Below, one piece after another: positions 25,802 through 34,495 of a DNA stretch of 64,000 nucleotides. The stretch is from CAZDFU01 sp964504985 (lineage in GTDB: Bacteria; Patescibacteriota; Microgenomatia; Daviesbacterales; UBA10151). Location of the stretch: positions 24,088-88,087 of the forward strand of contig CAZDFU010000001.1 of the NCBI GenBank assembly GCA_964504985.1, read 5' to 3'. The position numbers and the translations under genes were made by a program. Under the pieces are notes generated by a model that saw only the letters and a list, made by a program, of their open reading frames with translations, did no database searches and was not told the DNA's origin. Position 1 is the first letter of the stretch; every line of letters begins with the position of its first letter.

Positions 25802-26563
25802 TTATTGATAAAGGCTTTTTCTGTCTGCCTCTGATAGTATTTCAACACCGCTTATAACATCAATAGGCAGAGGCTTCTTGGATACAATCATTATTTCTCT
25901 TTCGGCTTCATATCCTGGTTTTGCGTGATCAAGTATTTTTGAACTATAATAAATCACAACGCCTCTTCTTTTGAAGCATTCAGAAATAACTTGTTGTAAA
26001 TCTTTAACAGCCCGCTCTGAATTTTCAAATGCCCTTTGATGTGAAAAATCAAGCGGGTGATAATCTGGTCCTGTTATTGCTAATAAACTTTCATCTTCAT
26101 CCCACAACGCTGAATCAGATGGAAAAAGTATACTGGCTAGGATATATATTTGTCTGGCATGAAGTCTTACTTTAAATTTTTCATTGAAAGGATGTTCAAT
26201 TGCATGCTTAAGTGCATAGTCTTTGGAAGATTTATGTTGACGCCTCCATGATAATTCTTCTTTAATCTCTTCAGGAAAGTCCCCGTATTTTTCAATAATT
26301 CCCTCTAAAAGAACTTTAGCCCTTGGATTGCTATTTTCCTCCAATCTTTCATAGATAGGTAATGCATAATATAAATGCCCCCCATTTTCCATGACCTCTT
26401 TTTGGTAAGGAAGCATATCCTCTGCTGCAGGTGCATTATAGGGAACCTGGCCTGTTTGTAAGGCCTTTGTTAAAAACTCTGCTGAGGTACCGTAAAGAGC
26501 TATAGCATCCTTATGATAACCATGCTCAACCCACTGATCTAATTGCTCTAAATTAACAGGCAT
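25802..26563 (-). CDS. Hypothetical protein with ADP-ribosyltransferase-like motifs
   Basis: I do not recognise the family with certainty. The 253-residue protein has LYGTS near residue 25, GGHLYYALP near 63, and close to its end AEREIMIVSKKPLPIDVISGV. This order (x-G-T, a Y-containing strand, and E-x-E followed by a L-P/I-x-x-I strand) resembles ADP-ribosyltransferase folds. The middle is helical and rich in charged residues. I chose ATG at 26563 (MPVNLEQ) over an upstream in-frame start at 26587. It is convergent with the recombinase gene. Confidence 0.55.
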   Translation of the reverse strand: MPVNLEQLDQWVEHGYHKDAIALYGTSAEFLTKALQTGQVPYNAPAAEDMLPYQKEVMENGGHLYYALPIYERLEENSNPRAKVLLEGIIEKYGDFPEEIKEELSWRRQHKSSKDYALKHAIEHPFNEKFKVRLHARQIYILASILFPSDSALWDEDESLLAITGPDYHPLDFSHQRAFENSERAVKDLQQVISECFKRRGVVIYYSSKILDHAKPGYEAEREIMIVSKKPLPIDVISGVEILSEADRKSLYQ

Positions 26564-26635
26564 AATAAGAGACCTATAGTTTATCACTTAGGATCTTGAG
26601 AGCCAACTGACTTACCTTAGCGGTGGATGATTGGG

Positions 26636-26983
26636 TTATTTCTTTAGATTTTTTAATAGATGCGAGAGGATTGTTGAGGTCAAAGATATCACAAGCGATG
26701 CCAGGATGGCTGAAAGAAAACCTGATATTTTCATCCCAGGCACAATTGCTGCTGCCAGCCATAAGACAAGCGCATTAATAACAAAAGTAAAAAGCCCAAG
26801 TGTTAAAAAGTTTAAAGGCAGAGTTAATAAAAGTAGAATTGGTTTAATAACTGCATTTAAAAGCCCTAATACCACTGCTGCTAAAAGGGCTGTTGGGAAG
26901 CTTTCTATTTTAAATCCAGGAACTATATTTGCTGCTATAAGAAGAGAAAGTGCTGAAAAAAGCCAAGTAAGCAAAAGACCCAT
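26636..26983 (-). CDS. Four-helix membrane protein, phage-holin-4-2/YvlD type
   Basis: The 115-residue protein has four hydrophobic helices with the typical pattern ALLAAVVLGLLNAVIKPILLLLTLPLNFLTLGLF (by position, residues 32-65), ending in a short basic tail. This matches the PF04020 family of small membrane proteins named after a phage holin but common in chromosomes. Its role is not established. It is divergent from the amidase gene. Confidence 0.8.
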   Translation of the reverse strand: MGLLLTWLFSALSLLIAANIVPGFKIESFPTALLAAVVLGLLNAVIKPILLLLTLPLNFLTLGLFTFVINALVLWLAAAIVPGMKISGFLSAILASLVISLTSTILSHLLKNLKK

Positions 26984-27012
26984 TGATTCATTAATCTCAT
27001 AAATATTTTAGA

Positions 27013-27029
27013 TTGTCAATGATTGACAA
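27013..27029. promoter_or_regulatory. Operator-like inverted repeat over the amidase -35 box
   Basis: TTGTCAA-TGA-TTGACAA is a perfect 7-bp inverted repeat whose right arm contains the TTGACA of the amidase promoter. A dimeric repressor binding here would block transcription. Confidence 0.45.
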
Positions 27030-27051
27030 GCCAAACATGCTTATGTAATAT
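27023..27051 (+). promoter_or_regulatory. Promoter of the amidase gene
   Basis: TTGACA (27023-27028), a 17-nt spacer and TAATAT (27046-27051) precede the ATG at 27072, leaving a leader of about 14 nt. Confidence 0.6.
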
Positions 27052-27071
27052 TGTTTGGCTGCCCCTGCAAA

Positions 27072-28094
27072 ATGGCAAGAACTGACTTTGTTATCCCTTC
27101 GCTTGGAAATAAATTTGTAGATTTAAGAGAGGTAATTCCTGGTGATTCTTTTAATTGGAGTTGGGTTAGGGCACTTTCCGGGGTTAATTATTTAGCAATT
27201 CATCATACAGCAGGCCCTGATACACAAACTCCCGCCCAGATTGCAAATTTCCATATTAACAGCAATGGTTGGGGTGGCATTGGTTATCACTTTTTAATCT
27301 CCAAAGATGGGGTAGTTTATTATGTGGGTGATATTGCAACAGCCCGGGCTAATGTGGCTAATTTAAATGATGCTGTTATTGGTATTTGTTTAATTGGAAA
27401 CTTTACAGCAGGCAAAGAGCCTACCTTAGCACAGATAGACTCTGCAAATAAACTTTGCGACTTTTTTATCAACAACTATCCTCCCCTTTCCAATGTAGAT
27501 TCCTGGGATAAAGTGCGGGGCCATAAAGATTTACCTAACCAATCAACTGTTTGTCCGGGAGATGCTTGGCAAAGCTGGAGGGCCAGATTGGTATCAGCGC
27601 CACCTTCCCCTACCCCTGCTCCAGCTCCAACTCCTGCTCCAACTCCGGAGGACCGGGGGGCCCAGATTACAGAAAGTTATAGAACTGTTTTAGGAAGGGA
27701 TCCTGATATGGGAGGATTACAAACTTATACCAACAGTCCCTTGAGTATAGACCAGATAATCCGTTCTATGGTGGAATCCCAGGAACATAAGGATCTTATA
27801 AGTTCAGCCAAAGAATCAGCTGGATTTAAATCTCAAATTGAAAATTTACAAACAACCCTTACCTCAGTTAACCAGCAATTAATAAGTCTGCAAGAAGCCT
27901 TACAAGACAGAGAGGCAGAAATTGCCCAGCTTAAAAAATCTTTGGCTGAAAAAGCAGTGGTTACGCCTGGCGAAATACCTTCCCCTAAGTATGATGAGAC
28001 TGTACAAAAACCAGACACTACCTTGACAATAGTAGGCGCTTTGATTAACTTATATAAGTTTATCTTCCCGCCCAGAAAGGAAGCTCCAATCTAA
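27072..28094 (+). CDS. N-acetylmuramoyl-L-alanine amidase (Amidase_2/PGRP fold)
   Basis: The protein of about 340 residues cuts the bond between muramic acid and the stem peptide. Zinc ligands are visible as His in LAIHHTAGPDT, His in GHKDLPN and Cys in TVCPGDAWQ. A proline-rich linker (TPAPAPTPAPTP) leads to a DUF4214-like segment (YRTVLGRDPDMGGLQ), a coiled coil and a C-terminal tail. No signal peptide is evident, so export may need the holin-like protein encoded next. I chose the ATG at 27072; the frame is open to a TTG at 27051 that overlaps the -10. Confidence 0.88.
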   Translation: MARTDFVIPSLGNKFVDLREVIPGDSFNWSWVRALSGVNYLAIHHTAGPDTQTPAQIANFHINSNGWGGIGYHFLISKDGVVYYVGDIATARANVANLNDAVIGICLIGNFTAGKEPTLAQIDSANKLCDFFINNYPPLSNVDSWDKVRGHKDLPNQSTVCPGDAWQSWRARLVSAPPSPTPAPAPTPAPTPEDRGAQITESYRTVLGRDPDMGGLQTYTNSPLSIDQIIRSMVESQEHKDLISSAKESAGFKSQIENLQTTLTSVNQQLISLQEALQDREAEIAQLKKSLAEKAVVTPGEIPSPKYDETVQKPDTTLTIVGALINLYKFIFPPRKEAPI

Positions 28095-28112
28095 TCTGAT
28101 TGGTAGTGTAAT

Positions 28113-28406
28113 TTGGATCAAATAAATTTATCTCCCCTGTCTATTATTTTTGCTTTTGCAACTTTAAATGAATCACTTATAGAATATTTATTTGGAAATG
28201 TTAAGCAGTTAAGGCCTTATTTGCCTCTTTTGGCGCTGGCAACATCAGTTTTTTTAACTTTTACTTATCAGGTAAATATTTTATCTATGATTTTAGGTAT
28301 TGAGAGTAACAACCCATTTTTGGATTTTCTTTTATCAGGTTTTATAGTTTCCAGAGGTTCAAACTTTGTTAATGACATGGTGCAAAGATTTTTACGAAGT
28401 AAATAG
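28113..28406 (+). CDS. Small membrane protein, holin-like
   Basis: The 97-residue product has about three hydrophobic segments and ends LLSGFIVSRGSNFVNDMVQRFLRSK. The G-x-x-x-S-R-G-S-N signature followed by a basic tail resembles small holin-like proteins found beside phage and bacterial endolysins. It lies 18 nt after the amidase gene and starts with TTG, so translation is probably coupled. Together they look like an endolysin-holin cassette, used either for wall remodelling or export. Confidence 0.65.
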   Translation: MDQINLSPLSIIFAFATLNESLIEYLFGNVKQLRPYLPLLALATSVFLTFTYQVNILSMILGIESNNPFLDFLLSGFIVSRGSNFVNDMVQRFLRSK

Positions 28407-28419
28407 AGTCCAGAGTAAT

Positions 28420-28632
28420 TTAGGGGGTGGGTTTTCCGGCAAAGCCATATACCCAAAAGTCACCGGAAAAACCTATTACTTGATATGGCCAAGTTAAGAT
28501 AACGCTATAAAATCCTGGAGAAAGAAAAGATAAAGCTGGCCACCTGTAATAGAGGGCAAATAGAATTGCTGTAACAAAACCAACCATAAAGTACGCTGTT
28601 GCTATGGTAGAAATTAAAGAACTTCTCTTCAT
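28420..28632 (-). CDS. Small membrane protein downstream of gyrA
   Basis: The 70-residue protein has one or two hydrophobic segments (ISTIATAYFMVGFVTAILFAL) and an aromatic C-terminal half. Its ATG is 1 nt after the gyrA stop, which suggests it is translated from the gyrA mRNA. The last residues are encoded by one arm of an inverted repeat (28429-28473). Function unknown. Confidence 0.55.
   Translation of the reverse strand: MKRSSLISTIATAYFMVGFVTAILFALYYRWPALSFLSPGFYSVILTWPYQVIGFSGDFWVYGFAGKPTP
28429..28473. repeat. Inverted repeat at the end of the small membrane-protein gene
   Basis: GGGTTTTCCGG (28429-28439) pairs with CCGGAAAAACC (28463-28473) with one mismatch. The left arm word recurs at 23577-23587 in the gene-free region. 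It may terminate both convergent transcripts or be a member of the repeat family. Confidence 0.6.
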
Positions 28633-28633
28633 T

Positions 28634-31600
28634 TTATGATCCTATTTTTTCTTTAGAAGACACAACTGTTGCTGCTGCTACCCTCTCTCCTGTCCTTACC
28701 CTCATTAATATTACTCCCTGGGTTTGTCTTTGCAGGGTTGGAACCTCTTTTAGATCCATTTTTATAAGTTGTCCTTTGGTAGAAGTTAAAACTAATGTAT
28801 CCATTAAGGGGTTTATGGCTTGGGCTGTCACAATAGGCCCTGTTTTGGTTGTAACCTGGGCAGCTTTAACGCCTTGTCCTCCCCTCCCCTGTTTGCTCCA
28901 GCTGGAAAACTTGGTTTTTTTACCCAATCCATTTTCCATTATAACCAAAAGTTCATCATCCTGGTTTTCTATAAAAGTCAGGGATACTACTTCGTCTGAC
29001 CCACTAAGCCTTATTCCCCTAACCCCTGAGGTATCCCTATGAGTTGGTTTAACCTGTGATTCTGAGAAACGGATTGATTTTCCGCCTCTTGAGACTATAA
29101 TCAAATCATCTTTCCCAGAGGTGGGACAAACCCAGCCCAACTCATCATCTTTATCAAGTTTAATTGCTACCAGGCCGTTTTTGCGGATATTGGCATATTC
29201 AGTTATGGCAGTCTTTTTAACAGTGCCTTTTTTAGTGCACATGAAGAAAAATTTGGCTGCTTCCTCTTTTTGGCGGGTTGTTAAGACAGCGGTAACTTTT
29301 TCCCCCTGTTCAATATTGATTAAATTAACCACAGCCTGGCCTTTTGCAGCTCTTTGGGTTTCAGGAATCTCCCAGACTTTAATCTGAAAGACTCTGCCTT
29401 TGTCTGTGAAAAATAAAATACTGTCATGAGTTTGGGTATAAAAAATATGTGAAACAGCATCTGTGTCCTTGGTTGATATACCCATTACCCCTTTGCCACC
29501 GCGCTGCTGGGTTCTAAAAGAGTGTGGTGATTGTCTTTTGATATACCCGCCTTCTGTAATGGTTGCAATTGTTGTCTCATTTGCCACCAAATCTTCTTCT
29601 GAAAACTCCCCAACTTTTTGTTTATAAACCCTGGTTCTTCTATCATCTGCATATTTTTCCTTAATTTTTATAAGTTCATCTTTAATTACTTTAAGGATCT
29701 TTTCTGGATGTGCTAATAAATCTTCCGGATAGGCAATGGTTTCCCTTACCATTTTTAACTCATCCTCAATTTTTTGTCTTTCCAAAGCAGCAAGACGCCT
29801 TAGCTGCATATCCAAAATGGCAACAGCCTGGATTTCTGTTAATTTGAATTTATCCATCAAATTCTGTCTTGCAGAATCAGCATCCTTGGATTTTTTAATA
29901 GTCTCAATAACTTCGTCGATATTATCAACTGCAATTTTTAGCCCTTCCAAAATATGTTCCCTGGCTTTGGCTTCTGCCAGTTCAAATTCAGATCTTTTGG
30001 TGACAACTACAATTCTATGATGGGTAAATTCTTCTAAGATTCTTTTTAAGGTTAAAAGATGAGGCACTCCATCTGAAAGGGCTACCAGATTAACATTAAA
30101 AACCGACTGCATGGACGTATATTTGTAAAGATTATTTAAAATAGACTGTGGCTTGGCATCCCTTTTTAGGTCAAAAACAATCCTGACCATTTGTTTTCTG
30201 TCTGATTCATCCCTTAGATCTGCAATGCCTTCTAATTTTTTATCTTTAACAAGGTCTGCAATTCTGGCAATTAAGGTTGCTTTATTTACCTGGTACGGCA
30301 GCTCGGAAACAATAATCTGCATTTTTCCCTGTGGTGTTTCATCTATTTCTGCTTTGGCTCTCATAACTATTCTGCCCTTACCAGTAGCATAAGCTGATAA
30401 AATTTCTGTTTGATCATAAATAGATGCGCCTGTAGGAAAATCTGGGCCTTTAATAAATTGCATCAGGTCCTCAACATTTGCCTCAGAGCGGAAAACTTTA
30501 TCAGAATGAGGTTGTTCACCTGAATTTTCAGGAGCTTGAGGTTTTAATTTAGCATCTGGTTTTTCTGGATGCTCTATTAGATAAATCAAAGCATCACATA
30601 CCTCCCCCAGATTATGAGGCGGGATTTGAGTAGCCATACCAACAGCAATACCAGAGGCTCCATTTAAAAGTAAGTTTGGTATAACAGAAGGCAGGAGTAT
30701 TGGTTCTTTGGTTGTTCCAGAATAATTATCAATAAAATCAACAGTTTTTTTATTTATATCCCTTAAAAGCTCATCAGCTATGGCAGATAATCTAGCTTCA
30801 GTATTATGGTTTATAAAACCATTTCCTACAAAAGAATGACATTTGCTGTCTACTTTTAAAGAATACACAGTTTGAATTCCACCGTCTTCTATTTGGGAGA
30901 CAGAATCAAATAGGTAATTATTTGAAATTAAATGTTCAAATAATAATTGGGTATCGAGTTTTAAAGTTGGTATAACAGTTGGCACTATCTGGCTATAATT
31001 TGAGGTTAAATTAGCATAGCGGTCAAAATTATGTTTTATAGCAAATTCACGTTTGACATAGGATAAATTATGGTCTAACTGGCCTAGAACATATTTTCTT
31101 AAGAAAGGGACATAATCCAAAAGTGATGAATCTTTATGTAAGGAAAATAATATTTTTTCTAATTTCCCATTTTTATGTTCAGATAAAAAACCAATTTCTC
31201 TTTGGAATAACCTGTAATTCCTAAGACCTCTTATATATAACTTATGAGTTGACCTAAATTTATCAAATCTTTTAGTTGAGGCAATACCAAATCTTAAAAG
31301 GATAATTTGTAATTGACTAATAAGCTTTTCACTTACAGATATAGCTGATAACTCAACCATTTTTATACTGCTGCTTATACTTCCATCACCTTCAAAATAA
31401 GCCTGCAAAAATCTAGCAACTACTTCTTTAGAAGATTGTAGGATAACTTGAGGGATTTCTTTTTGTGCTGCTTTAAGAGGGTTTAAGCCTAGGTTTTTCA
31501 AAAACTCAATAATATATAAACTATGGATCTCTAATCTATAATATGGTTTCTTACCATAAGAGCTTGGTTGTTTTAAAAATTTATGTAAATGACAATCAGG

Positions 31601-32506
31601 GAAAACCTCTTTCCAAATCATCTCAAATTCATTTATCCAGTTTTCATCACTGTTGCAAAATTCAATTTTTTTCTTTCCTACATATCCTTCTGAAATAAGT
31701 GCCCCCAGAATATATGCTAAATCAGAATTTAAAGTTTTTGGTAAAATTTTAACCTCAGTCCTATAACTTGGATCTTTAGGAATGAATTCCTTTAGAGATA
31801 TTTCCCCTGTTGGCCAGATGAGATCTGAGGTTCTATCGATAACAGTTATATCCCCTTTTCCGATTTGACTAAGTAGTTTCCATTTATACTCAGGTTTACC
31901 GGTAATTGGATTTTTAACCCATGTTAACAAAGGATGATTATGAGATCCTTGAATGGTAAATCCCTGGTTTGTTGTAATCTTGATTGTTGGGTGATGGCCA
32001 CTATCAAACCATTTTGAAGTTTTATTAATAGTGCGGTTTCTGGAAAGTATTGATGTTTTAAAATCCTCTGATTGATTTGGTGAAATATCTTTAATTTGTT
32101 GAAGACCTTTTTCAGTAACTATTAAAGTATCACCAGTAATGCAATACCGCATGGCTGCTGGTGAATCCCCGTCAATTGAACCAAAATTTCCCTGGCCATC
32201 AATTAGCATATACCTCATAGAAAAATTCTGAGCCATTCTAACCATAGCCTCATAAACAGGGGCATCTCCGTGTGGATGAAGATTTTTCAAAACTTCTCCC
32301 ACCACTGCTGCAGATTTTTGATACCTGGAGGTATGGTGCAGGCCTTGTTCAGACATGGCAAAGATAATTCTTCTTTGAACAGGTTTAAGGCCATCTCTTA
32401 CATCAGGCAAGGCACGGGACACTATAACGCTCATGGCGTAATCCAGATAGGATTTTTGCATTTCTTCAATAATAGGAGCTGGTTGAACTTTTCCGATATT
32501 TGCCAT
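28634..32506 (-). CDS. gyrA: DNA gyrase subunit A with intein
   Basis: The 1290-codon gene encodes the DNA-cutting subunit of gyrase, which introduces negative supercoils. The N-terminal breakage-reunion domain (DYAMSVIVSRALPDVRDGLKP region, residues 22-42) leads to the active-site AAMRY at 117-121. Directly after Tyr121 a 447-residue intein begins, and the extein resumes with TEARLSAIADELL. The C-terminal beta-pinwheel repeats are intact, with the GyrA box QRGGKG. Without the intein the subunit is 843 residues, a normal size. The def gene lies upstream on the same strand, but gyrA has its own promoter at 32546-32575. Confidence 0.97.
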   Translation of the reverse strand: MANIGKVQPAPIIEEMQKSYLDYAMSVIVSRALPDVRDGLKPVQRRIIFAMSEQGLHHTSRYQKSAAVVGEVLKNLHPHGDAPVYEAMVRMAQNFSMRYMLIDGQGNFGSIDGDSPAAMRYCITGDTLIVTEKGLQQIKDISPNQSEDFKTSILSRNRTINKTSKWFDSGHHPTIKITTNQGFTIQGSHNHPLLTWVKNPITGKPEYKWKLLSQIGKGDITVIDRTSDLIWPTGEISLKEFIPKDPSYRTEVKILPKTLNSDLAYILGALISEGYVGKKKIEFCNSDENWINEFEMIWKEVFPDCHLHKFLKQPSSYGKKPYYRLEIHSLYIIEFLKNLGLNPLKAAQKEIPQVILQSSKEVVARFLQAYFEGDGSISSSIKMVELSAISVSEKLISQLQIILLRFGIASTKRFDKFRSTHKLYIRGLRNYRLFQREIGFLSEHKNGKLEKILFSLHKDSSLLDYVPFLRKYVLGQLDHNLSYVKREFAIKHNFDRYANLTSNYSQIVPTVIPTLKLDTQLLFEHLISNNYLFDSVSQIEDGGIQTVYSLKVDSKCHSFVGNGFINHNTEARLSAIADELLRDINKKTVDFIDNYSGTTKEPILLPSVIPNLLLNGASGIAVGMATQIPPHNLGEVCDALIYLIEHPEKPDAKLKPQAPENSGEQPHSDKVFRSEANVEDLMQFIKGPDFPTGASIYDQTEILSAYATGKGRIVMRAKAEIDETPQGKMQIIVSELPYQVNKATLIARIADLVKDKKLEGIADLRDESDRKQMVRIVFDLKRDAKPQSILNNLYKYTSMQSVFNVNLVALSDGVPHLLTLKRILEEFTHHRIVVVTKRSEFELAEAKAREHILEGLKIAVDNIDEVIETIKKSKDADSARQNLMDKFKLTEIQAVAILDMQLRRLAALERQKIEDELKMVRETIAYPEDLLAHPEKILKVIKDELIKIKEKYADDRRTRVYKQKVGEFSEEDLVANETTIATITEGGYIKRQSPHSFRTQQRGGKGVMGISTKDTDAVSHIFYTQTHDSILFFTDKGRVFQIKVWEIPETQRAAKGQAVVNLINIEQGEKVTAVLTTRQKEEAAKFFFMCTKKGTVKKTAITEYANIRKNGLVAIKLDKDDELGWVCPTSGKDDLIIVSRGGKSIRFSESQVKPTHRDTSGVRGIRLSGSDEVVSLTFIENQDDELLVIMENGLGKKTKFSSWSKQGRGGQGVKAAQVTTKTGPIVTAQAINPLMDTLVLTSTKGQLIKMDLKEVPTLQRQTQGVILMRVRTGERVAAATVVSSKEKIGS
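30803..32143 (-). other. GyrA intein with LAGLIDADG homing endonuclease (447 residues)
   Basis: The element runs from Cys122 of the precursor (CITGDTLIVTEKG) to the His-Asn pair before Thr+1 (GFINHN/TEARL). The block B histidine is in GSHNHPLLTW; the two LAGLIDADG helices are LAYILGALISEGY (near 31685-31722) and FLQAYFEGDGSI (near 31378-31415). All splicing residues (Cys1, block B His, penultimate His, Asn, Thr+1) are present. The insertion point, just after the catalytic tyrosine, is the same as in mycobacterial GyrA inteins. Confidence 0.97.
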
Positions 32507-32545
32507 AAATTGAGGCCTGAAAAAAGAGCTTGCGCCCGGATTTGA

Positions 32546-32575
32546 TTATACCTGTTTTAGCTTCTTATAAGCAAG
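32546..32575 (-). promoter_or_regulatory. Promoter of gyrA
   Basis: On the minus strand, TTGCTT (32570-32575), an 18-nt spacer and a perfect TATAAT (32546-32551) precede the gyrA ATG at 32506, giving a leader of about 32 nt, longer than most in this window. Confidence 0.6.
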
Positions 32576-32591
32576 ACACAATATAGCTAAG

Positions 32592-33236
32592 CTAAGAAGA
32601 TAAAGGGTGTTTTTTGGGCCAGGTTTTCCAGGCCATTTTATTTCCGGAGGAAAGAACTTGTCCATCTCTGTATAAAGGAAATTCATCTTTTTCAACTTCA
32701 TGAAGATGATCAGGATTTTTGATATGATCATAAAATAAAATTCCATTAAGGTGATCAATTTCATGTTGGAAAATCCTGGCTATGTAACCGGTCCATTTTT
32801 CCTCTATAGAAGTCAACCTGGGAGGTTGTTTAGCTAGACGGCCTAGGGATTTTAAGACAATTGCCCTGATTTTAATGGCTTTCGGTCTGGAAACAATACC
32901 GCAGATTTTGCCGGTTGAGTAACAACCCTCATACCATTTTGCTTTTGTTTTAGAACTCCATATAATTTCTGGATTAACATATATTCTTAAATCGCCTACT
33001 TTTCCTCTTCCATTAGCTTTTGTATCAACCAAAATAATTCTTTTTGAAATACCAATTTGAGGGGCAGCAAGTCCAACCATAATTGGTTTTTTACTATTTT
33101 TTTGTTCCCCATGAGCAATTTTAAGCATTTTTTCTATAATTTTTTTAGTTTGATTGGAAAGAATTTCTTGCGCTGGTATTTTTGAAGATCTTTTTTTAAG
33201 AAGCAGATTATTAGGTTTTAGAAATAAATTTCTCAT
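32592..33236 (-). CDS. def: Peptide deformylase
   Basis: This metalloenzyme removes the formyl group from nascent proteins. All three motifs are present: GLAAPQIG (motif 1), EGCYS with the metal-binding Cys (motif 2) and HEIDH with two metal-binding His (motif 3). At about 214 residues it is slightly long because of an N-terminal extension and a C-terminal tail (WKTWPKKHPLSS) encoded over a small inverted repeat (GGCCAGG/CCAGGCC-like). I chose ATG at 33236 over an upstream start that would overlap ddl. It is divergent from ddl. Confidence 0.95.
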   Translation of the reverse strand: MRNLFLKPNNLLLKKRSSKIPAQEILSNQTKKIIEKMLKIAHGEQKNSKKPIMVGLAAPQIGISKRIILVDTKANGRGKVGDLRIYVNPEIIWSSKTKAKWYEGCYSTGKICGIVSRPKAIKIRAIVLKSLGRLAKQPPRLTSIEEKWTGYIARIFQHEIDHLNGILFYDHIKNPDHLHEVEKDEFPLYRDGQVLSSGNKMAWKTWPKKHPLSS

Positions 33237-33248
33237 TTTCCCGGGTTG

Positions 33249-33258
33249 AGTATATAAT
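33249..33258. promoter_or_regulatory. Overlapping divergent -10 boxes, def and ddl
   Basis: On the plus strand TATAAT (33253-33258) ends 6 nt before the ddl ATG. On the minus strand TATACT (33249-33254) ends 12 nt before the def ATG at 33236. The two boxes share bases, so the promoters should compete. Confidence 0.5.
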
Positions 33259-33264
33259 ATTCCA

Positions 33265-34443
33265 ATGAGCAAGTTGAGAGTAGGTTGGTTTTTTGGTGGC
33301 AGGTCTACAGAACATGAAGTTTCTGTGATAACAGCCCTTCAGGCATACGGGAATCTAAATAAAGAAAAGTATGAAGTAATTCCTATATATATTAGTAAGC
33401 AGGGTGATTTTTATACCAACTCTAAATTTTTAGAACTTAAGAATTACAAAGATATTGATTTTCTGGTTTTATCCTCAACCAAAATTACCATGGGAAGAAA
33501 AGATGGAAAAGGTGGATTTTTCACACAAGGTTTTTTGGGAGGGTTTACTCCCCTGGATTTAGCTTTCCCTCTTTTTCATGGATCATTTGGGGAAGATGGC
33601 TCTTTTCAAGGTCTTATGGAAATGTGTCAAATTCCCTATTCAGGATTTAATGTTTTGGGAGGGGTAGTTTCCATGGATAAAGAAATTTCCAAAGCCTTCT
33701 TTCAATCTTTAGGATTTTTAACAGCAAAAGGAGTCAGTGTACAAAGAAATGATTGGAACCAAAATTCTAAAAAAATATTAAAAGATATAACTTCCCAAAT
33801 AAAATTTCCTGTATTTGTAAAACCTGCTGATATTGGTTCAACAATTGGAGTAAATAAAGCAAATGACCTGCAACAGTTAGATTTTAATATAGAGGTAGCT
33901 TTTACATATTCAGATAAGGTGATTATTGAAGAGAGCTTAGAAGGATTAATGGAAGTTAATTGTGCAGCTTTGGGGTACAAAGAAGTGATTGCCTCAGTTT
34001 GTGAAATGCCTGTTAGATCTGGGGATAGTTTGTCATATGCGGATAAATATATGAAAGGCAGTAAGGGTTCAAAGGGAAGTAAGGGTGCTGGAATGGCTTC
34101 ATTAACAAGACAAATCCCTGCTCCAATTTCTCAAAGTTTAACTAAAAAAATTCAGGATGCAACAGTTAAAATTTTTAAGGCCATGGAGGGTTGCGGGATT
34201 GCCAGAATTGATTATTTTGTAGATCGTAAAAAAGAAACTTTTTATGTTAATGAAGTGAATTCTCCTCCAGGGTCCTTGGCTTTTTATCTTTTTGATGTAT
34301 TAGAAGTGGGAATAAAATATCCTGTTCTTTTGGATAGGATTATTGAAGATGGTTTGAAGCGTTTTGAAGATCAAAAAAAGACCCAATTTACTTTTAATTC
34401 ACCCCTTCTTTCTCAACTGGCTCAAAAAGGTTCGCCTCGCTGA
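33265..34443 (+). CDS. ddl: D-alanine--D-alanine ligase
   Basis: The 392-residue ATP-grasp ligase makes the D-Ala-D-Ala dipeptide for peptidoglycan. GRSTEHEVSV near the start, FVKPADIGSTIGV in the ATP-binding region and NEVNSPPGS near the end are family landmarks (the usual N-T-x-P-G-M/F is slightly altered to N-S-P-P-G-S). A short Lys-Gly-Ser repeat (K-G-S three times) lies in the flexible loop near residue 262. The last codons and stop come from a GC-rich palindromic repeat starting about 34431. It faces the Mur-ligase cluster. Confidence 0.95.
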   Translation: MSKLRVGWFFGGRSTEHEVSVITALQAYGNLNKEKYEVIPIYISKQGDFYTNSKFLELKNYKDIDFLVLSSTKITMGRKDGKGGFFTQGFLGGFTPLDLAFPLFHGSFGEDGSFQGLMEMCQIPYSGFNVLGGVVSMDKEISKAFFQSLGFLTAKGVSVQRNDWNQNSKKILKDITSQIKFPVFVKPADIGSTIGVNKANDLQQLDFNIEVAFTYSDKVIIEESLEGLMEVNCAALGYKEVIASVCEMPVRSGDSLSYADKYMKGSKGSKGSKGAGMASLTRQIPAPISQSLTKKIQDATVKIFKAMEGCGIARIDYFVDRKKETFYVNEVNSPPGSLAFYLFDVLEVGIKYPVLLDRIIEDGLKRFEDQKKTQFTFNSPLLSQLAQKGSPR

Positions 34444-34493
34444 AGTTTCGGCGAGCGGGTGAAGCTACGCCAAAGGCGGGCGAAGCGGGCAAT
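34431..34493. repeat. GC-rich palindromic repeat at the ddl stop codon
   Basis: CTCGC (34436-34440) and GCGAG (34451-34455) flank TGAAGTTTCG, and a second small hairpin GCC-AAA-GGC follows. The GC content is far above the surroundings. The ddl stop TGA (34441-34443) is within the loop, so the repeat supplies the enzyme's last residues. It also separates ddl from the convergent murF gene. Confidence 0.75.
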
Positions 34494-34495
34494 CT

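Noticed and set aside
24873..28406. Integrated prophage or island (recombinase, amidase, holin-like genes)
   Set aside because: No capsid, terminase or tail genes, no att-like direct repeats and no tRNA target. The recombinase looks like a housekeeping Xer protein.
33265..34443. Truncated ddl pseudogene
   Set aside because: Although the C-terminus is repeat-derived, the ATP-grasp and substrate motifs are complete and the frame is intact.
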